A stretch of 64,000 nucleotides of DNA from Chrysogorgia sp. JL179-B06 (GCA_035772405.1 JAYKKM010000263.1:1379001-1443000); one strand, 5' to 3'; counted from the first letter of the stretch, positions 1-11,068 are shown. Program-made: numbers and translations. Notes: a model not told the origin generated them from the letters alone.

Positions 1-112
1 TAGTGCAGTGCTCTTGACCACTGAGCTACGGAAGCCGTTGCCGAGAGCCTAGTCACGAGTTCTGCATATATGGTGGTGGCAATGCCGGGACAAGATTCTG
101 GGTATATAGGTA
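1..112 (-). mobile_element. tRNA-derived SINE, truncated by window edge
   Basis: The minus strand carries a tRNA-like head: an A-box-like stretch reading TAGCTCAGTGGTC and then the unit's 3' part. The same unit recurs at 934-1222, 9262-9532 and three times at 18664-19441. Only the part after the B box lies in the window. Confidence 0.6.
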
Positions 113-189
113 ATATTTGGCATTTCACTCGATCAAACCACATGCCGATATATACAACGATCAAACCACATGCCGATATATATATATAT

Positions 190-375
190 ACAACGCTCGC
201 TACCATTGTGGCAGTTTGAGCGCTCTGGCCCCACGCGCACTTCACGCTATCGCCGGTGCTGTCCCACAAGCGGTTGTCAATGACGATTGTAAGTGTATAA
301 TAGTCCAGCCAGACTCATCCAGATTGTTCCAAGCTACACTGATGAGCTGTGGTACAGCGAAACACGTGTCTGTAG
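190..375 (+). mobile_element. retrozyme-like repeat ending in a hammerhead ribozyme
   Basis: About 150 bp ending at 375 is shared with 41235-41345 (both contain GACTCATCCAGATTGTTCC) and each copy runs into a (TA)n tract. The 3' end of this copy folds into a type I hammerhead. Short non-coding repeats with type I hammerheads (retrozymes) are described in animals including cnidarians. Assignment to that class is inference from size, motif and repetition. Confidence 0.55.
334..375 (+). ncRNA. type I hammerhead ribozyme
   Basis: All conserved parts are present in order. Stem I is CTACA (334-338) with TGTAG (371-375). The core CTGATGA is 339-345. Stem II is GCTGT/ACAGC closing a GGT loop (346-358). 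GAAA is 359-362. A palindromic stem III region (ACACGTGT) leads to the GTC cleavage triplet, with cleavage predicted after C370. A very short palindromic stem III is the form seen in retrozymes and Penelope elements, where dimers cleave best. Self-cleavage is inferred. Confidence 0.8.
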
Positions 376-408
376 ATTGAACTATATATATATATATATA
401 TAGCTATA

Positions 409-535
409 AAGTAGAGTACAGCGCGTAGGCATGAAAATATAATAGATCTTTGGATATATATAGCAAGGTGAAAAGGTGGTGAACTGCCGAGATTCTTAGT
501 AACGAAAAACTGACCCTTCATCAGAGTAAGACTAA
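409..535 (-). mobile_element. decayed Penelope-like 3' end
   Basis: The sequence is recognisably a diverged copy of the Penelope 3' end at 12315-12430: AAGTAGAGT, GCAAGGTGAAAAGGTGG, AACTGCC and CTTCATCAGAGTAAGAC occur in the same order. The hammerhead core is destroyed, because the segment matching the GAAA side is missing. It is followed by a long (TA)n tract. Confidence 0.55.
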
Positions 536-582
536 ATATAATTCAGTTAAAACGACACTATATCTTTTTTACTATATCTATT

Positions 583-683
<101 letters not shown>

Positions 684-741
684 CTGGTGAATTGAGTTTA
701 TACTGTCGGTAGAGTGCTCAATGCATTAATTTGCAGAGCGT

Positions 742-930
742 AATAAATTGTAGATAAATTAAAGACAAGACAACACTTTGCTGTTACTCCGAGTTTCACG
801 CTTATATCGCGATCGTCAGACAGACTTTAATGAGGATTCCTCATTAAAGTCTGTTTGACGATCGCGTAAGCGTGAAACTCGGAGAAACAGCAAAGTGATG
901 TCCGCTTGTCTTTAATTTATCTACAATTTA
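742..930. repeat. long inverted repeat with hammerhead-like arms
   Basis: The two arms (about 90 bp each, centre near 838) are near-perfect reverse complements, starting TAAATTGTAGATAAATTAAAG and ending in its complement. Each arm holds a hammerhead-like arrangement: minus strand 781-823 with CTGACGA, GAAA, a GTA triplet and CTGT/ACAG stem I, and a decayed plus-strand copy at 851-890 (TTGACGA). It may be the terminal palindrome of a Penelope-type element. No protein is encoded. Confidence 0.6.
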
Positions 931-933
931 TAT

Positions 934-1222
934 ATATATATAATGCCAAATATTACTTGTAATATACACAGAATCTTATCCCGGCGTTGCCGCCACTATA
1001 TCATAACTCGTGACTAGGCTCTCGGCGGCGGCTTCCGTGGCTCGGTGGTCGGAGCACTGCACTAGCATCGCAGGGTCGCGGGTTTGGTTCCAGCCGGAAG
1101 GCCTCTAAGTTGCATTTTTCGCAAACTTGGTTTTTTTTGGTCTTAAAATGTATATATTCCAACACTCGAGGTTTAATTCCTTTACCAAAAATCCTTGCTG
1201 CCTGTGGTGTGGTCGAGTGAAA
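934..1222 (+). mobile_element. tRNA-derived SINE
   Basis: Plus-strand copy of the SINE unit. It has the CAGAATCTTATCCCGGC leader, a tRNA-like head (GGCTTCCGTGGCTCGGTGG, then GGGTTTGGTTCCAGCC as B box, then GGAAGGCC), the common body TTGCATTTTTCGCAAAC and a 3' tail ending in CGAGTGAAATGCCAAATATT. The A and B boxes have several substitutions, so it is an old copy. Confidence 0.6.
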
Positions 1223-1284
1223 TGCCAAATATTACTTGTTATATATATATGTATATTTTCTTTAGATGTATAAATATGTATATG

Positions 1285-1390
1285 ATGTTTGACTGTTCTG
1301 ACCGTGACTCAATAGCTCAGTGGTTAGAGCGCGATGCGTTGATTCGGAGACCTTGGATTCGATTCCCGGTTGGGGCAGTCAAATGTTCAT
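1285..1390 (+). mobile_element. second tRNA-like (SINE) head
   Basis: TAGCTCAGTGGTTAGAG (1312-1328) matches a Pol III A box and GGATTCGATTCCC (about 1354-1366) matches a B box, at tRNA spacing. Flanking TTTGACTG and CAGTCAAA could form an acceptor-like stem. The anticodon arm is not clean, so this is more likely a tRNA-derived SINE than a tRNA gene. Confidence 0.45.
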
Positions 1391-1399
1391 ATACATATA

Positions 1400-2372
1400 T
1401 TTGACTATATATATAAGCATTACTATAGTTTAAAATCGCTAAAGCCACCTCCTCCCTGCCTCCCACAAATGGCTACCCGGCGTGTTCAAGGCCATGACCT
1501 TTAACGCTTGAGCGAAAGAGAGCAGGTGGCAATGAACGAACACAAGAGATGTGATTTCTCGAAGCTGGTGCTCTACGGAACATTCACCAGGTGAACCATT
1601 GTCCACAAGGAAGGTCGACGTTGCTTACCGAATGACGACATAAAGCAGTCATTTCTTAAGCATAAATACTGTTTAACAAAATCTCCTTCTCCTTTCTCCA
1701 TTCATCGATTCCTTCTCATCTGGCATTCGCGTTTTACCGGGTGACGTGATGAAGGAAATAATCTAAAACTAAAATCCACTGGTGCCACCGACGGATTAAG
1801 AACTGACGCTGGCGTTATCATCAAACTATTGAAACTTATTCACGCAAACATTTCTATTACAAAACATTGCTTTGGGAAACTCGACGAATCTTGTGTGATA
1901 CTCATTCTAATTGGAATATATGGTCTGGAAATTGGATTTCGATCGGGTTATTGAATTAAATTGTACCACAGAAAATTCACTTAAACATTTATATTACGAA
2001 CGTTGCTTTGCGAATCTTGTAAACCGTGATACTTGGGATATATGGTTTTGGAAGTGGAATTCTGGCTATTGAAATAAATTGTGTCATTGATTCAAAGAAG
2101 AAAGACAACTGCACATTTCACCGTAAATGGTGCAGAAATACTTGGGATAAAACTAACGAAAGAAATTGTAAACGTTTTGCTTTCTTGATGGTCTACGAAG
2201 GATATTTCTTGAGCTTAGTCTCTTTTCAAGTAAACTGATCAGCAGTTTAGACACTGTGAGATCACAAGGTCGTTGTGAGGACGAGAACAAGCATATACAT
2301 ACTTAAACATAAACTTTATTTACCCTGGAACTTACAGAGTAGCTATATTTAAAGCTAAATAGCTTCCTCGAT
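1400..2372. other. intergenic sequence upstream of the kinase gene
   Basis: No open frame with recognisable features. It is AT-rich toward the right and presumably holds the promoter and 5' UTR of the kinase gene at 2373. A near-duplicate phrase (ATTGAATTAAATTGTACC at 1949 and ATTGAAATAAATTGTGTC at 2070) suggests a short decayed direct repeat. Confidence 0.4.
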
Positions 2373-3308
2373 ATGTTGGCAACTACAAGAGCGCGCCCTT
2401 TAAACCTAGACCTAAGCCAAGTCCCAAAACGGCCGTCCATGAAGTCCAAAGCGCTATCTGCTCATGCGAATATGATTCCTACCGTCTCGAAGTACCACCT
2501 TCAAGTCGGCGAGGCGATCGGCAGTGGAGGATTCGGAACGGTTTACGAAGGACAATTCGAAAACCGAAAGATCGCTTTGAAGAAACTACGGGTAAATACA
2601 AAAAACGAAGACGTGGTATGTGACAGCTTCTTGTCCGAGCTTCGTGGGGTGTGTCTGAAGCACCCTAACATCGTGGAAATGCTCGGTGCCGTAATGTACG
2701 AAGGCGCACCGTGTCTGGTCATGGAATTTGCCGGCGATCGCAACTTACAGGAAGTGATCGACGACCGATCAGAGGATATACCAGTATCACGGCGAATTCC
2801 CATCACGTACAGCGTCGTGTCGGGCTTGGAGTACATCCACGATCTGGGGATTACGCATTTGGATCTCAAACCTGCAAACCTGATTATGAAGAACGAGGAT
2901 TCTTGCAAAATTGGGGATTTCGGGTGTTCGCTAAAGGTCAACGACTTTGATGATGGAGTGAGGCCCAGTATATATCTAACGGGCACGCATGCCTATAAAG
3001 CCCCGGAGTTGCTCCTCGGCGTGTTTCCCACTGTCCAAGCAGATATATATAGTCTTGGAGTCTGCATGTGGCAGATGCTGACCCGCGAGGAGCCCTATAA
3101 AGGCGAAGACCCGCAGCTTGTTATATTTGGGATCGCAACAGATTCGATCAGGCCACGGCTTCCGAGAGTTGTCGTATCCAACACAGATGCTGGTTATCTG
3201 GAGTTGTTTCAAGAATGTTGGAGAGGATCGCCCGATGAACGACCCACTGCAAGTGTACTACGAGTGAAGTTAAGCTCTAACCTCGAACCAAAGTCAAATT
3301 TAGTGTAA
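2373..3308 (+). CDS. mos: Mos-type serine/threonine protein kinase
   Basis: A 311-residue single-exon kinase. The glycine loop is at residues 50-55 (GSGGFG), the ATP-binding lysine at 70, the likely alpha-C glutamate at 89, the catalytic loop HLDLKPAN at 162-169, DFG at 182-184 and APE at 210-212. HLDLKPANL followed by CKIGDFGCS is characteristic of Mos. Mos is a MAP kinase kinase kinase that activates MEK/ERK in oocytes to arrest meiosis. The lack of introns and the near-full family length (about 310-350 aa) fit animal Mos genes, and cnidarians often carry several paralogues. The first in-frame Met is used; the N-terminal 40 residues are unconserved in appearance, so Met34 is possible. A related Raf/Tak-like kinase is less likely. 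This is probably the only ordinary host gene in the first 20 kb. Confidence 0.88.
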   Translation: MLATTRARPLNLDLSQVPKRPSMKSKALSAHANMIPTVSKYHLQVGEAIGSGGFGTVYEGQFENRKIALKKLRVNTKNEDVVCDSFLSELRGVCLKHPNIVEMLGAVMYEGAPCLVMEFAGDRNLQEVIDDRSEDIPVSRRIPITYSVVSGLEYIHDLGITHLDLKPANLIMKNEDSCKIGDFGCSLKVNDFDDGVRPSIYLTGTHAYKAPELLLGVFPTVQADIYSLGVCMWQMLTREEPYKGEDPQLVIFGIATDSIRPRLPRVVVSNTDAGYLELFQECWRGSPDERPTASVLRVKLSSNLEPKSNLV

Positions 3309-3333
3309 CTTCGTGAAGAGTGTAAGCTTAATT

Positions 3334-3339
3334 AATAAA
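3334..3339 (+). terminator. polyadenylation signal of the Mos-type gene
   Basis: AATAAA occurs 26 nt after the TAA stop codon of the kinase gene, giving a very short 3' UTR. Confidence 0.55.
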
Positions 3340-3438
3340 TAGTAAATGCACATCCCGTGGTTTTAACGAGTATAGATTATTATGTGGTTGAGCTCGTTTT
3401 CCGGTCCGTACGCAAAATAACGCACGTCGATTGGTTAA

Positions 3439-4099
3439 AGAGTGAGTGTCAGGGTGGTGCTTTGCGCGCTTGTTTTCTTCTTGGCGGCCATTTTATGGGA
3501 CGCCTATTTCAGTTCACAAATGAATCCGTCGATATTTGATCAATCCTTCTGATAAATTATCCATTTCAAGTTTTCTAAGAAGTAAATATACCTGAGTGAT
3601 CAATTATTGTGATATTTTTCGTAAAATTGATCATTTACTATAGTAATCTTTTCGATACATAGAAGAAGCTACGAGCGCTTCGCCTCCGAAGCGTGGAAGG
3701 CCGGGTTATGCTGCTGAAAACAGCGCGAATAAGTTTGCGAATGGAAGTGTTTGATGAGTGACAAGTAAAGAAATATATTTTGTTTCTTCTGATGTTTTGT
3801 TCATTTGAATTTGCAAAGATTCAGGAACTAAAGCCATCCGGGCCAGCTTGTTCGTCAGAAACGGCGTTGCGCGCGGCCCATGCACAGTGGTTCACAAACA
3901 AGCGAACCGCAACTGTTCAAATCGTCTTGAACATTAACTTCATAACGCCCCGAAGTCAGGATCGGACTCCAATTTCAACATTTCCAAATAAATCTAGAGT
4001 TCACATGCAAATTATAGTTCTAACGATGCGATGCACTGCAATCAATTCGTATGAAAACAAAAACACAAGCGCGCAAAGCACTACCCTGACACTCACTCT
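3439..4099. mobile_element. MITE with TTAA duplication (piggyBac-like)
   Basis: Terminal inverted repeats of about 34 bp (AGAGTGAGTGTCAGGGTGG at the left, its complement with one mismatch at the right, 4066-4099) are flanked on both sides by TTAA (3435-3438 and 4100-4103). The 661-bp interior has no transposase. TTAA duplications are typical of piggyBac mobilisation. Confidence 0.7.
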
Positions 4100-4103
4100 T
4101 TAA

Positions 4104-5430
4104 GGTGCTGTTTTCATATCATTGAATGTAATCAACAAATCATTGAATGTTGCAAGTTGCAAGAAAAATCGCATCATGTAATACCCCGTAGCAACTTGCG
4201 ATTTTGTTATTTTTGCCGTGTTTTAAGTTGCAAGAAAAGTTGGATGGATTCTACTTTTTGCTGCAACTTGAAACAAAGTTCGCAAGTTGCTGAACGTGTA
4301 ACACCCGTCCTGCAACTTGCGACACAATTATTTCCGATGCTAACCAATCAGGTGTGAGAACGTTAGGATACCGCGTGTACTAGAGACTGGGGCCAAACGA
4401 ATCTGGAATAAACAACATGGCGGACCAGTTTTGCAATGACAATCATGACATATCCGAAGAAATGTACGAGCTAGGAGATATATAGGAAGAAAGTGTAGAC
4501 GTTTCAGAAACTAGGAAAACACCCAACAAAGAGCATCGACAAAAGGATGAAGAAAAGATTCAAATCATTAATGAGCTAATTAGAACATCCTGTTAGGGCT
4601 TTTCTCTTTCTATCACTGATCTCTAAATAAAGACTGGATCGAGCAACTATTGTTCAGAAAATGAAGCCGGAAGTCCGCCATTACTAAGGGACCAACTGAG
4701 AATCCTATGAGGTTTTTTGATGGTTTATGTGCTCTTACCATCGACAAAATAAAATAATATTACTATAAAGAGGACCAGAAAACATTTTTCAAATTACTGG
4801 ATAAAACGATTCATCGCCTACCTACAGATTTACTGCGACTTTGGTCCCTTAGCAATGGCCGACGTTGGCTTAATTATCCAGTGAGAGAAGCCTAATATGA
4901 GACGTCAAATTAGGTTGAAGATTTTATGCATTTAATGTTAACAAAGAAACTATATTGGCCAGACACTAAACCTATTTTGCTAGCGTCACAGTTTGATTTG
5001 CTGGCAAACTCGGAGTTTCTAATGATCTCTCGTCAATTTACATTATGCAAATATACAAGCTTCAAATACAATAGAAAGCTCAATCCAGTCCTATTTTTGA
5101 GATCCGTGATTGTACTCAATGACGCTACACGTAAGTACTTCATCTTGCAGGGATATAGCGAACCCATACCACTAAACAAGTGATTTCAAAATCAGCTCAT
5201 CAGATACAATAGAAAGCTCAATCCAGTCTTTATTTAGAGATCAGTGATAGTGGTAGCCATTTGAAAAGTTAGTGCTGCTGACCAGTTGTAACACTGACTC
5301 AACTCTACGCCTGTTGCAAGTTGCAAGACTACGTCTACGTGTAACACCCTTTCTGCAACTTGCGATTTTTTTCCATGGGTAAATTTGTAGCAAGTTGCAA
5401 GCAAAATCGCATCGTGCACCAGCACCTTTA
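4104..5430. repeat. composite of nested inverted repeats with GCAAGTTGC motifs
   Basis: Ends read GGTGCTG and CAGCACC, the left one touching the TTAA of the preceding MITE. About nine direct or inverted copies of GCAAGTTGC/GCAACTTGC lie near the two ends (4147-4325 and 5314-5412). Nested inside is a pair of perfect 30-bp inverted repeats at 4610-4639 and 5221-5250 (CTATCACTGATCTC...). It looks like one non-autonomous DNA transposon inserted into another. No coding capacity is visible. Confidence 0.5.
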
Positions 5431-5517
5431 CTATGAGAGGAGACTATAGGCTTTCAGGACAACACGCTTTTTACGGATTGGTCTGTTTTGGCGGGAAAAT
5501 TTCTGACTTGATTTTAA

Positions 5518-5786
5518 AGGGGCAATGTCACGATCTGCCTGGTTACTCAGCTAAGCGTCCTTTTTATTTTTGATTCGGAATCCAAAATCAAAGCGAAGCG
5601 AAAGCTCAACGATTTATTCGATTAGCATTTGTTATTTTCATGTTGGTGGGTAATTTTTGGACGAGTTATAAGTAAAGCGTAATGACAATTTAATGTCTAA
5701 TCGAACGATTGCCGTATACTATCTTGCCAACAAAAAATCAACAAGTACGCTTAGCTGAGTAACCAGGCAAATCGTGACATAGCCCT
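5518..5786. mobile_element. short MITE with TTAA duplication
   Basis: Inverted repeats of about 40 bp (AGGGGCAATGTCACGATC at 5518 and the complement ending at 5786) enclose 269 bp and are flanked by TTAA at 5514-5517 and 5787-5790. No ORF. Confidence 0.65.
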
Positions 5787-5836
5787 TTAACGAGAAGAAA
5801 TGAGGGTTAGGTCATTGAAAATACCGAGCAGTGCTA

Positions 5837-6899
5837 GAGGGGGGCTATGGCAATTTTGAGGGGGGGGTCATAATTTTTCAACGACAATCTTCGAAAATCA
5901 CCAAAAAAAACCAGAGTGCAAGGGGGTTATCAAAAAAAGTTTCAGACATTTTGTCGACTACAACCATCAAGCCACCTGATGTAAAAATATGGTTGTAGCT
6001 CGCCATGCATTTTTGACCTCATTATTAAAATAGTCATACACTTCACTCAAGGTGAACATGAAGACACATTAGAGTTGAAATTGTACATTTTTGTTTAGTT
6101 CATTTCTGGCCACCTTGAACAAATGAGAAATGAATATATACATTATCTTGCAATGCCTTTAAAGTGCATATAATGTCTGTGGGGATTTAACATATTTGTA
6201 ATCTATGGATTCTCCTGAGATAAATTGTAATATATCTTGTCAGCTGAAAATTTCATCTTCATAGACTTTTTTGCTGTTAAAGTTGACGGAAAGATGTCAT
6301 AGCGGGCATCTGTTTATATGAAAACCTCTTTACAGATTCCCGCTATGACGTCATTTCCGTCAACTTTAACAGCAAAAAAGTCTATGAAGATGAAATTTTC
6401 AGCTGACAAAATATATTACAATTTTTCTCGGGAGAATCGATAGATTACATATATGTTAAATTCCCACAGACGTTACATGCACTTTAAACATGAAAAGACA
6501 TTGCAAGATATGCACATAAAATTACCTTTAATAAAACAACAATAAAATGCAGTACAATAATTTTTCTATAAAGTATGGGAAGATCATTTGTATTGGAAAC
6601 CATGCAATTATCATTAATGGTACTTTTTAATTTGCTGTGAAGGGTTTCTGTTTGTGAAAATAAAGTTTAGTTATAAATCATGGAAATACTGACGTGTAAA
6701 ATACTCAGATGCAAAATGACTGTACATTTATCACTCATTTTAGAGGAAGTCTGATCAACTTTAGAGTAGGGGGTCGCAAAAATTTACCTTTGCATGGATG
6801 GTATCACATTAGTGGGGGGGCAGAGTAAATTACCTGGGAATATTAGGGGGCTTCCAAAAAATGTAGGTAGTAACATTTAAAATCACCATAGCCCCCCTC
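5837..6899. mobile_element. TA-flanked MITE with a large internal foldback
   Basis: Ends GAGGGGGGCTATGG and CCATAGCCCCCCTC are inverted and flanked by TA (5835-5836, 6900-6901), as in Tc1/mariner-type insertions. Inside, about 6130-6520 is a second inverted repeat with arms of some 190 bp centred near 6325 (GACTTTTTTGCTGTTAAAGT and its complement). The foldback could be a separate nested element. No transposase. Confidence 0.5.
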
Positions 6900-7201
6900 T
6901 AAGTAAATTATAAACGCTCCCTAAAAGCATAGCGAAGAAGTAAAGTGAGCAAAACATGGTAGGGGAAGAGCTAAGTATAAAGTAAAACATTGTAGGGAAG
7001 GAAAGCGAAACATAGTAAGGGAAGATGTAACATAAACATTTATGTCTTCCGTCCTTTCAGAACAATCTACAATAAAATATATCCCTGTGCATTGCACGTT
7101 GCATGACCTGAGCTCTGTTTGCTGGACAAAACGTGAGGAAATTCAGCTCAGGCGTGTTAAGTACCCTCTTAAAACTGCCATCTTCTCGGTAAACCTTGTC
7201 T

Positions 7202-7753
7202 TTATCCCCTCGTCCGGCGCGAAGCGCCGGCCGAAGGCCGAAGGCCTGAGGGCGAGGGTGCTAATATCGACCGGCGTTTAGTACCTTACACGCGAGATGC
7301 AAGGGGATCCTGATCTCGGATCGGATTTATTTGTTTATATATATATATATATATGATCAACCGTCCTCATGCGCGGCATCGGAAAATTTGGCCCTGGTAA
7401 CTAGATATAGACAGAAGCTGATTGGTAGATCTCTGCATTTGAATTAATATTTAAATTGCAACCGTCACATGATTGCGAATGCAAAAATTGAAACGGTATT
7501 GAAACGGTTTTTTGGTGCGTTAAATTTGGCGTAATTTAAATTTAAATTGACGCCAGCGCGACAAACAGCTTTCCGGAAGAAGCCGCCATTTGTCGCGCGG
7601 ACGGCCGTTGATGCATATATAAATATAAACAAATAAACTGAATGTGAGACTAAAAACGCTAGATTTCCCGTGATGAGGGACTAAACGCCGGTTGATATTA
7701 GCACCCTCGCCCCCAGGCCTTCGGCCGGTGCTTCGCGCCGGGCGAGGGGATAA
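7202..7753. mobile_element. GC-rich-ended MITE
   Basis: Inverted repeats of about 75 bp begin TTATCCCCTCG and contain CGGCGCGAAG, GGCCGAAGGCC and GAGGGTGCTAATATC, with a handful of differences between ends. The interior (552 bp total) holds a short TA run and no coding sequence. The duplication is not certain; TA is possible. Confidence 0.6.
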
Positions 7754-7809
7754 CATTCATATAACATATAACATCAGGAATATCAGCTCTTCGTCGAATA
7801 AAAGAATTT

Positions 7810-8290
7810 GTTGAGAAAGATACCCTTCTTTCAATATACAATTCTATTGTGCGTCCATTCTTTACCTATTGCTGTGAAGTATGGGATGTGTTTGGTGAAA
7901 CACAATCTAAACGCCTTCAAAAGCTCCAAAACAGAGCTGCACGAATCATAATGAATATGAGTAATGATGTAGATCACATGGTTGCTTTAGATGCTTTAGA
8001 CTGGAAGCCACTTAAAACGGAAAGACTAAAGGCCAAATCAAATCTGCTGTTTAAATTGTTGAATAAAATGGGTCCTAAATCACTTACAGATTTATTTACT
8101 TTCAAAAGTGCAATGACAAATTATGAGATATTAAACGTACTCTTTGCTTACCACAGTCGCGTACAAATAGCATGAAAAAAAGTTTCATGTTTGACGGGGC
8201 ACACACTTGGAACTCTTTGCCAAAGAAATTAGGGAAAGCAACTCCCTAATTTCTTTTGAAACTAAAATCGCTGCTCACATCTTTGAATGA
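7810..8290 (+). pseudogene. LINE reverse transcriptase C-terminal fragment
   Basis: The frame at 7849-8172 encodes PFFTYCCEVW followed by RLQKLQNRAARIIM, a signature of the region after the catalytic core in CR1/Jockey-type LINE reverse transcriptases. The expected following residues appear in a shifted frame after 8175 (FHVxRGTHLGTLCQRN-like reading), so the copy is 5' truncated and frameshifted. No endonuclease or RT core remains. Confidence 0.7.
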
Positions 8291-8749
8291 AATGGTATGA
8301 AAAGATTTGTAAATAGATATGTCCAAAATTTATCAGATCCGAAAAACATGATTATTTTTGATAAACATTTTTTGCATCTACAGAATTTTTTTAGATTGGC
8401 CTATTGATTACACATATTAGAAGCAAATCTGTAACAAAATAAAAGTTGGGGGTCACCGAAGTTATTTTTGAATTAAACTAGTTTAAATGCGAACAAGATT
8501 TCGGATCTGAAACATGTGTTTTCCACTTTTCAAGAAACTGTATGGAGCCACCTTAAGAGCGAAATGGTTTGGGTTCGATCATTGTGTGACTATGACTGAG
8601 TTTATACAAATAAATCTAGCTAGCTTGAATATTCTACTCAACACTATCATTAAAAATAGTAGCTGTTTAAATATTTTAATTGTAATATGTTTTCTCAATC
8701 AACTTTTTTGACATCATGTCTCCCAAGAATCAATGGCCATTATCCTCAT

Positions 8750-8885
8750 TGTAACCATTGTAACCATTATCATGACCATTATCACCATTCAGATCACCAG
8801 CATTACCATTATCACCAGTATCATTATAAGATTTGAGATAACGACGGCGACGAATACGACGATAACGAAGACGACGACCCATCCT
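8750..8885. repeat. low-complexity CAT/CAC and GAC tract
   Basis: Imperfect repeats of ACCATTATC grade into GACGACGAAGACG repeats. Simple sequence only. Confidence 0.7.
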
Positions 8886-9075
8886 TCGTCTGCCACGATG
8901 ACCGCCTGAGCGAAGTTTACCTTTACTCCAATCAGCTTGGATTATTGCATCACTATTATAAGAGAAAAAGTAAATTCGTCTGCCTTTCTTGTTTAACTTG
9001 GACTAAATGCTATACCAAGCATGAACAAATCATCGTCCATGCCAATAACCATATATTTGATCTTTAATTTAAAAT

Positions 9076-9532
9076 TTACTCCTCACCCGGAGGTGATAAT
9101 CTCGACACGCGTGCGCTTAACCCACGCGAGTTGTCCTCGCGTGTTCGATTCCATCCGGAAGGCCTCTAAGTTGCATTTTTCGCAACTGGTCGCGGTTTGG
9201 TTTTAACATGTATGTATTCCATCACTCGAAATTTTCCTTCACCATAAATCCTTTCAACATGTAGTTTGATCGAATGAAATGCCAAATATTACGTATAATA
9301 TACACCCAGAATCTTATCCCGGCATTACCACCACCATATATACAGAACTCGTGACTAGGCTTTCGGCAACGGCTTCCGTAGCTCAGTGGTCAGAGCACTG
9401 CACCGCGGGTTCAATTCCAGCCGGAAGGCCTTGAAGTTGCATTTTTCGCAACTGGTCCCGGTTTGGTCTTAAAATGTATGTATTCCATCACTCGAAATTT
9501 TCCTTCACCATAAATCCTTTCAACATGTAGTT
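9076..9532 (+). mobile_element. two SINE copies head to tail
   Basis: The first copy (to about 9260) has an altered head (TGTTCGATTCC box) but the common body TTGCATTTTTCGCAACTGG. The second (about 9262-9532) has a clear A box TAGCTCAGTGGTCAGAG (9378-9394), a deletion in the anticodon arm and the B box GGGTTCAATTCC. Both end in the CATAAATCCTTTCAACATG tail, the second followed by (TA)n. Confidence 0.65.
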
Positions 9533-9670
9533 TATATATATATATATATATATAGCACGAATATGAGGTATAGAAGAGTCAGGCAACTTCGTATTGTTCC
9601 ATATAAAATTTATTAAGTAATTCACCAAAATTATAATTCAGGACTGGTTAATCGGCAGTTTCAAAAAGCA

Positions 9671-10317
9671 TTGGGAATTAGTAGAAAGCAAATTCTTCAA
9701 TCCAGAACTAAGGAAAAAAGGAAAGTCCACCCTTTAGTCTTAGATTACAATCCCAAACTCCCTAATGTCTCCAATGTCATTAATAAGCATTTCGCTCTCC
9801 TTTCGCAATTGCATATATTAAGCAATATTTTTACTGTCAAATCTATTATTCCGGCTTATAGGAGAACCAAAAACCTCAAAGATATTTTAGCGCCATCCAA
9901 ACATAAACCTAAGTCAACAAGTAACTGCGCCTGCAGGATGTTTTAGATGTAAGGGGAAGTGTGACGTGTGTAAGAATTTTTAGTGGAATCTGACCGCTTT
10001 AAGAGTTTCGCTACTAGGCAAACCTACAGAATTAAGGAAAATTTGAGTTGTACTTTTAGAAATGTGGTATATGTTATTTCGTGCATCAAATGTAATCTAC
10101 AATATGTAGGTTCCACTTCCACACAATTTAAGGTTAGATTTCGAAATCATAAGTCTGCCATAAAAACTAAGAAAAAATCATGTGAAACGGCCACCATTTT
10201 AATCAAACACCGCATGACCTTCGGGAATTTAACGTCATGTGTATTGAGATGATAAGAGATGACATCGATGTAGATAATAAACTGTTAGCGAGGGAAGCCT
10301 ATTGGGCTGCTCAATAG
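9671..10317 (+). pseudogene. Penelope-like RT C-terminus and GIY-YIG endonuclease, frameshifted
   Basis: Three frames join into one recognisable C-terminal region: a linker with RRTKNLKDILAPS, a Cys-rich segment (CFRCKGKCDVC in shifted frame), then the GIY-YIG motif as LQYVGSTSTQFKVRFRNHKS (about 10099-10158) and a tail ending EAYWAAQ and TAG at 10317. Breaks near 9925, 9980 and 10190 disable it. The upstream reverse transcriptase is absent. Confidence 0.7.
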
Positions 10318-10497
10318 TACGGACACTGAATCCTGATGGTCTTAACAAAAGGCAAGAATTCAGATCACAACACCGAATTCAATATGCCTCTTAGGAATTC
10401 TTATTATCACAATATTATTTACCATATTTTTTTAGTTTATGTTAATTAGTTTAATAATTTGTATCTAAGGAACCATCTTAGTTTATATTTTTGTATT

Positions 10498-10535
10498 ATT
10501 AACTGAAGAAGACCGAATGGTCGAAACGTCTTAAT
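10498..10535 (+). ncRNA. hammerhead motif of the Penelope-like element
   Basis: Stem I ATTAA/TTAAT, core CTGAAGA (10503-10509), one extra A, stem II GACC/GGTC with GAAT loop, then GAAA and ACGT leading to GTC. Hammerheads have been described at Penelope-like element ends. The extra A next to stem II is shared with the copies at 12393, 15603 and 18520. Confidence 0.6.
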
Positions 10536-10707
10536 AAAGTTTATATGGAACAATGCGAAGTTGCCTGACTCTTCTATACCACATATTCGTGCTATACTAA
10601 ATAATGTTAAGAGCATATTCGTGCTACAAAATAATGTTAAGTGAATTATTTTGGATACTTTGATTGGAAGCCTTCGTTTGGTAAAACCAAATCTATATTT
10701 ATGCTAG

Positions 10708-10862
<155 letters not shown>

Positions 10863-10948
10863 TTTTATATACAGAAATGGGAGCTTGATTTATGATAGAG
10901 GAAAAATTGCCAGTGCTAAAATTACATTCTTGAGACCCAATAATATAC

Positions 10949-11025
10949 CTTTCATCTTCTATCGTCCATGCATGTGCAACCATAAGTATCACTGCGAGGA
11001 GAAGAAAAAAATACGTGGACTTCAT
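10949..11025 (-). CDS. probable first coding exon of a secreted peptide
   Basis: From the ATG at 11025 the minus strand encodes MKSTYFFLLLAVILMVAHAW then TIEDE: a textbook signal peptide (Lys, then a 15-residue hydrophobic core, likely cleavage after AHA) and an acidic start of a propeptide or mature chain. A splice donor fits at AAG|GTATAT (10949/10948). A TATA box lies 44 nt upstream. The downstream exon is not found; a (TA)n tract and Penelope material follow, so the gene may be interrupted or the intron long. An unspliced reading continues into the microsatellite and is unlikely. Secreted short peptides of cnidarians (antimicrobial, neuropeptide or venom-type) are often built this way, but nothing visible decides the class. 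Confidence 0.5.
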
Positions 11026-11068
11026 GGCTAACGTTATTTGTCTGACTTGTTCAACTGAGTACACGAAT

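Larger units (their letters stand above)
9555..10610 (+). mobile_element. 5'-truncated Penelope-like element
   Basis: A GIY-YIG endonuclease remnant is followed by a hammerhead motif and a 3' end (10531-10600). About 60 bp of that 3' end reappears inverted at 9555-9615, as is usual for Penelope-like insertions with inverted partial copies. The inverted copy begins exactly at the predicted ribozyme cleavage point (TTAATAAA). Confidence 0.7.

Noticed and set aside
2543..3212. Frames antisense to the kinase gene
   Set aside because: Shadows of the coding strand with no features of their own.
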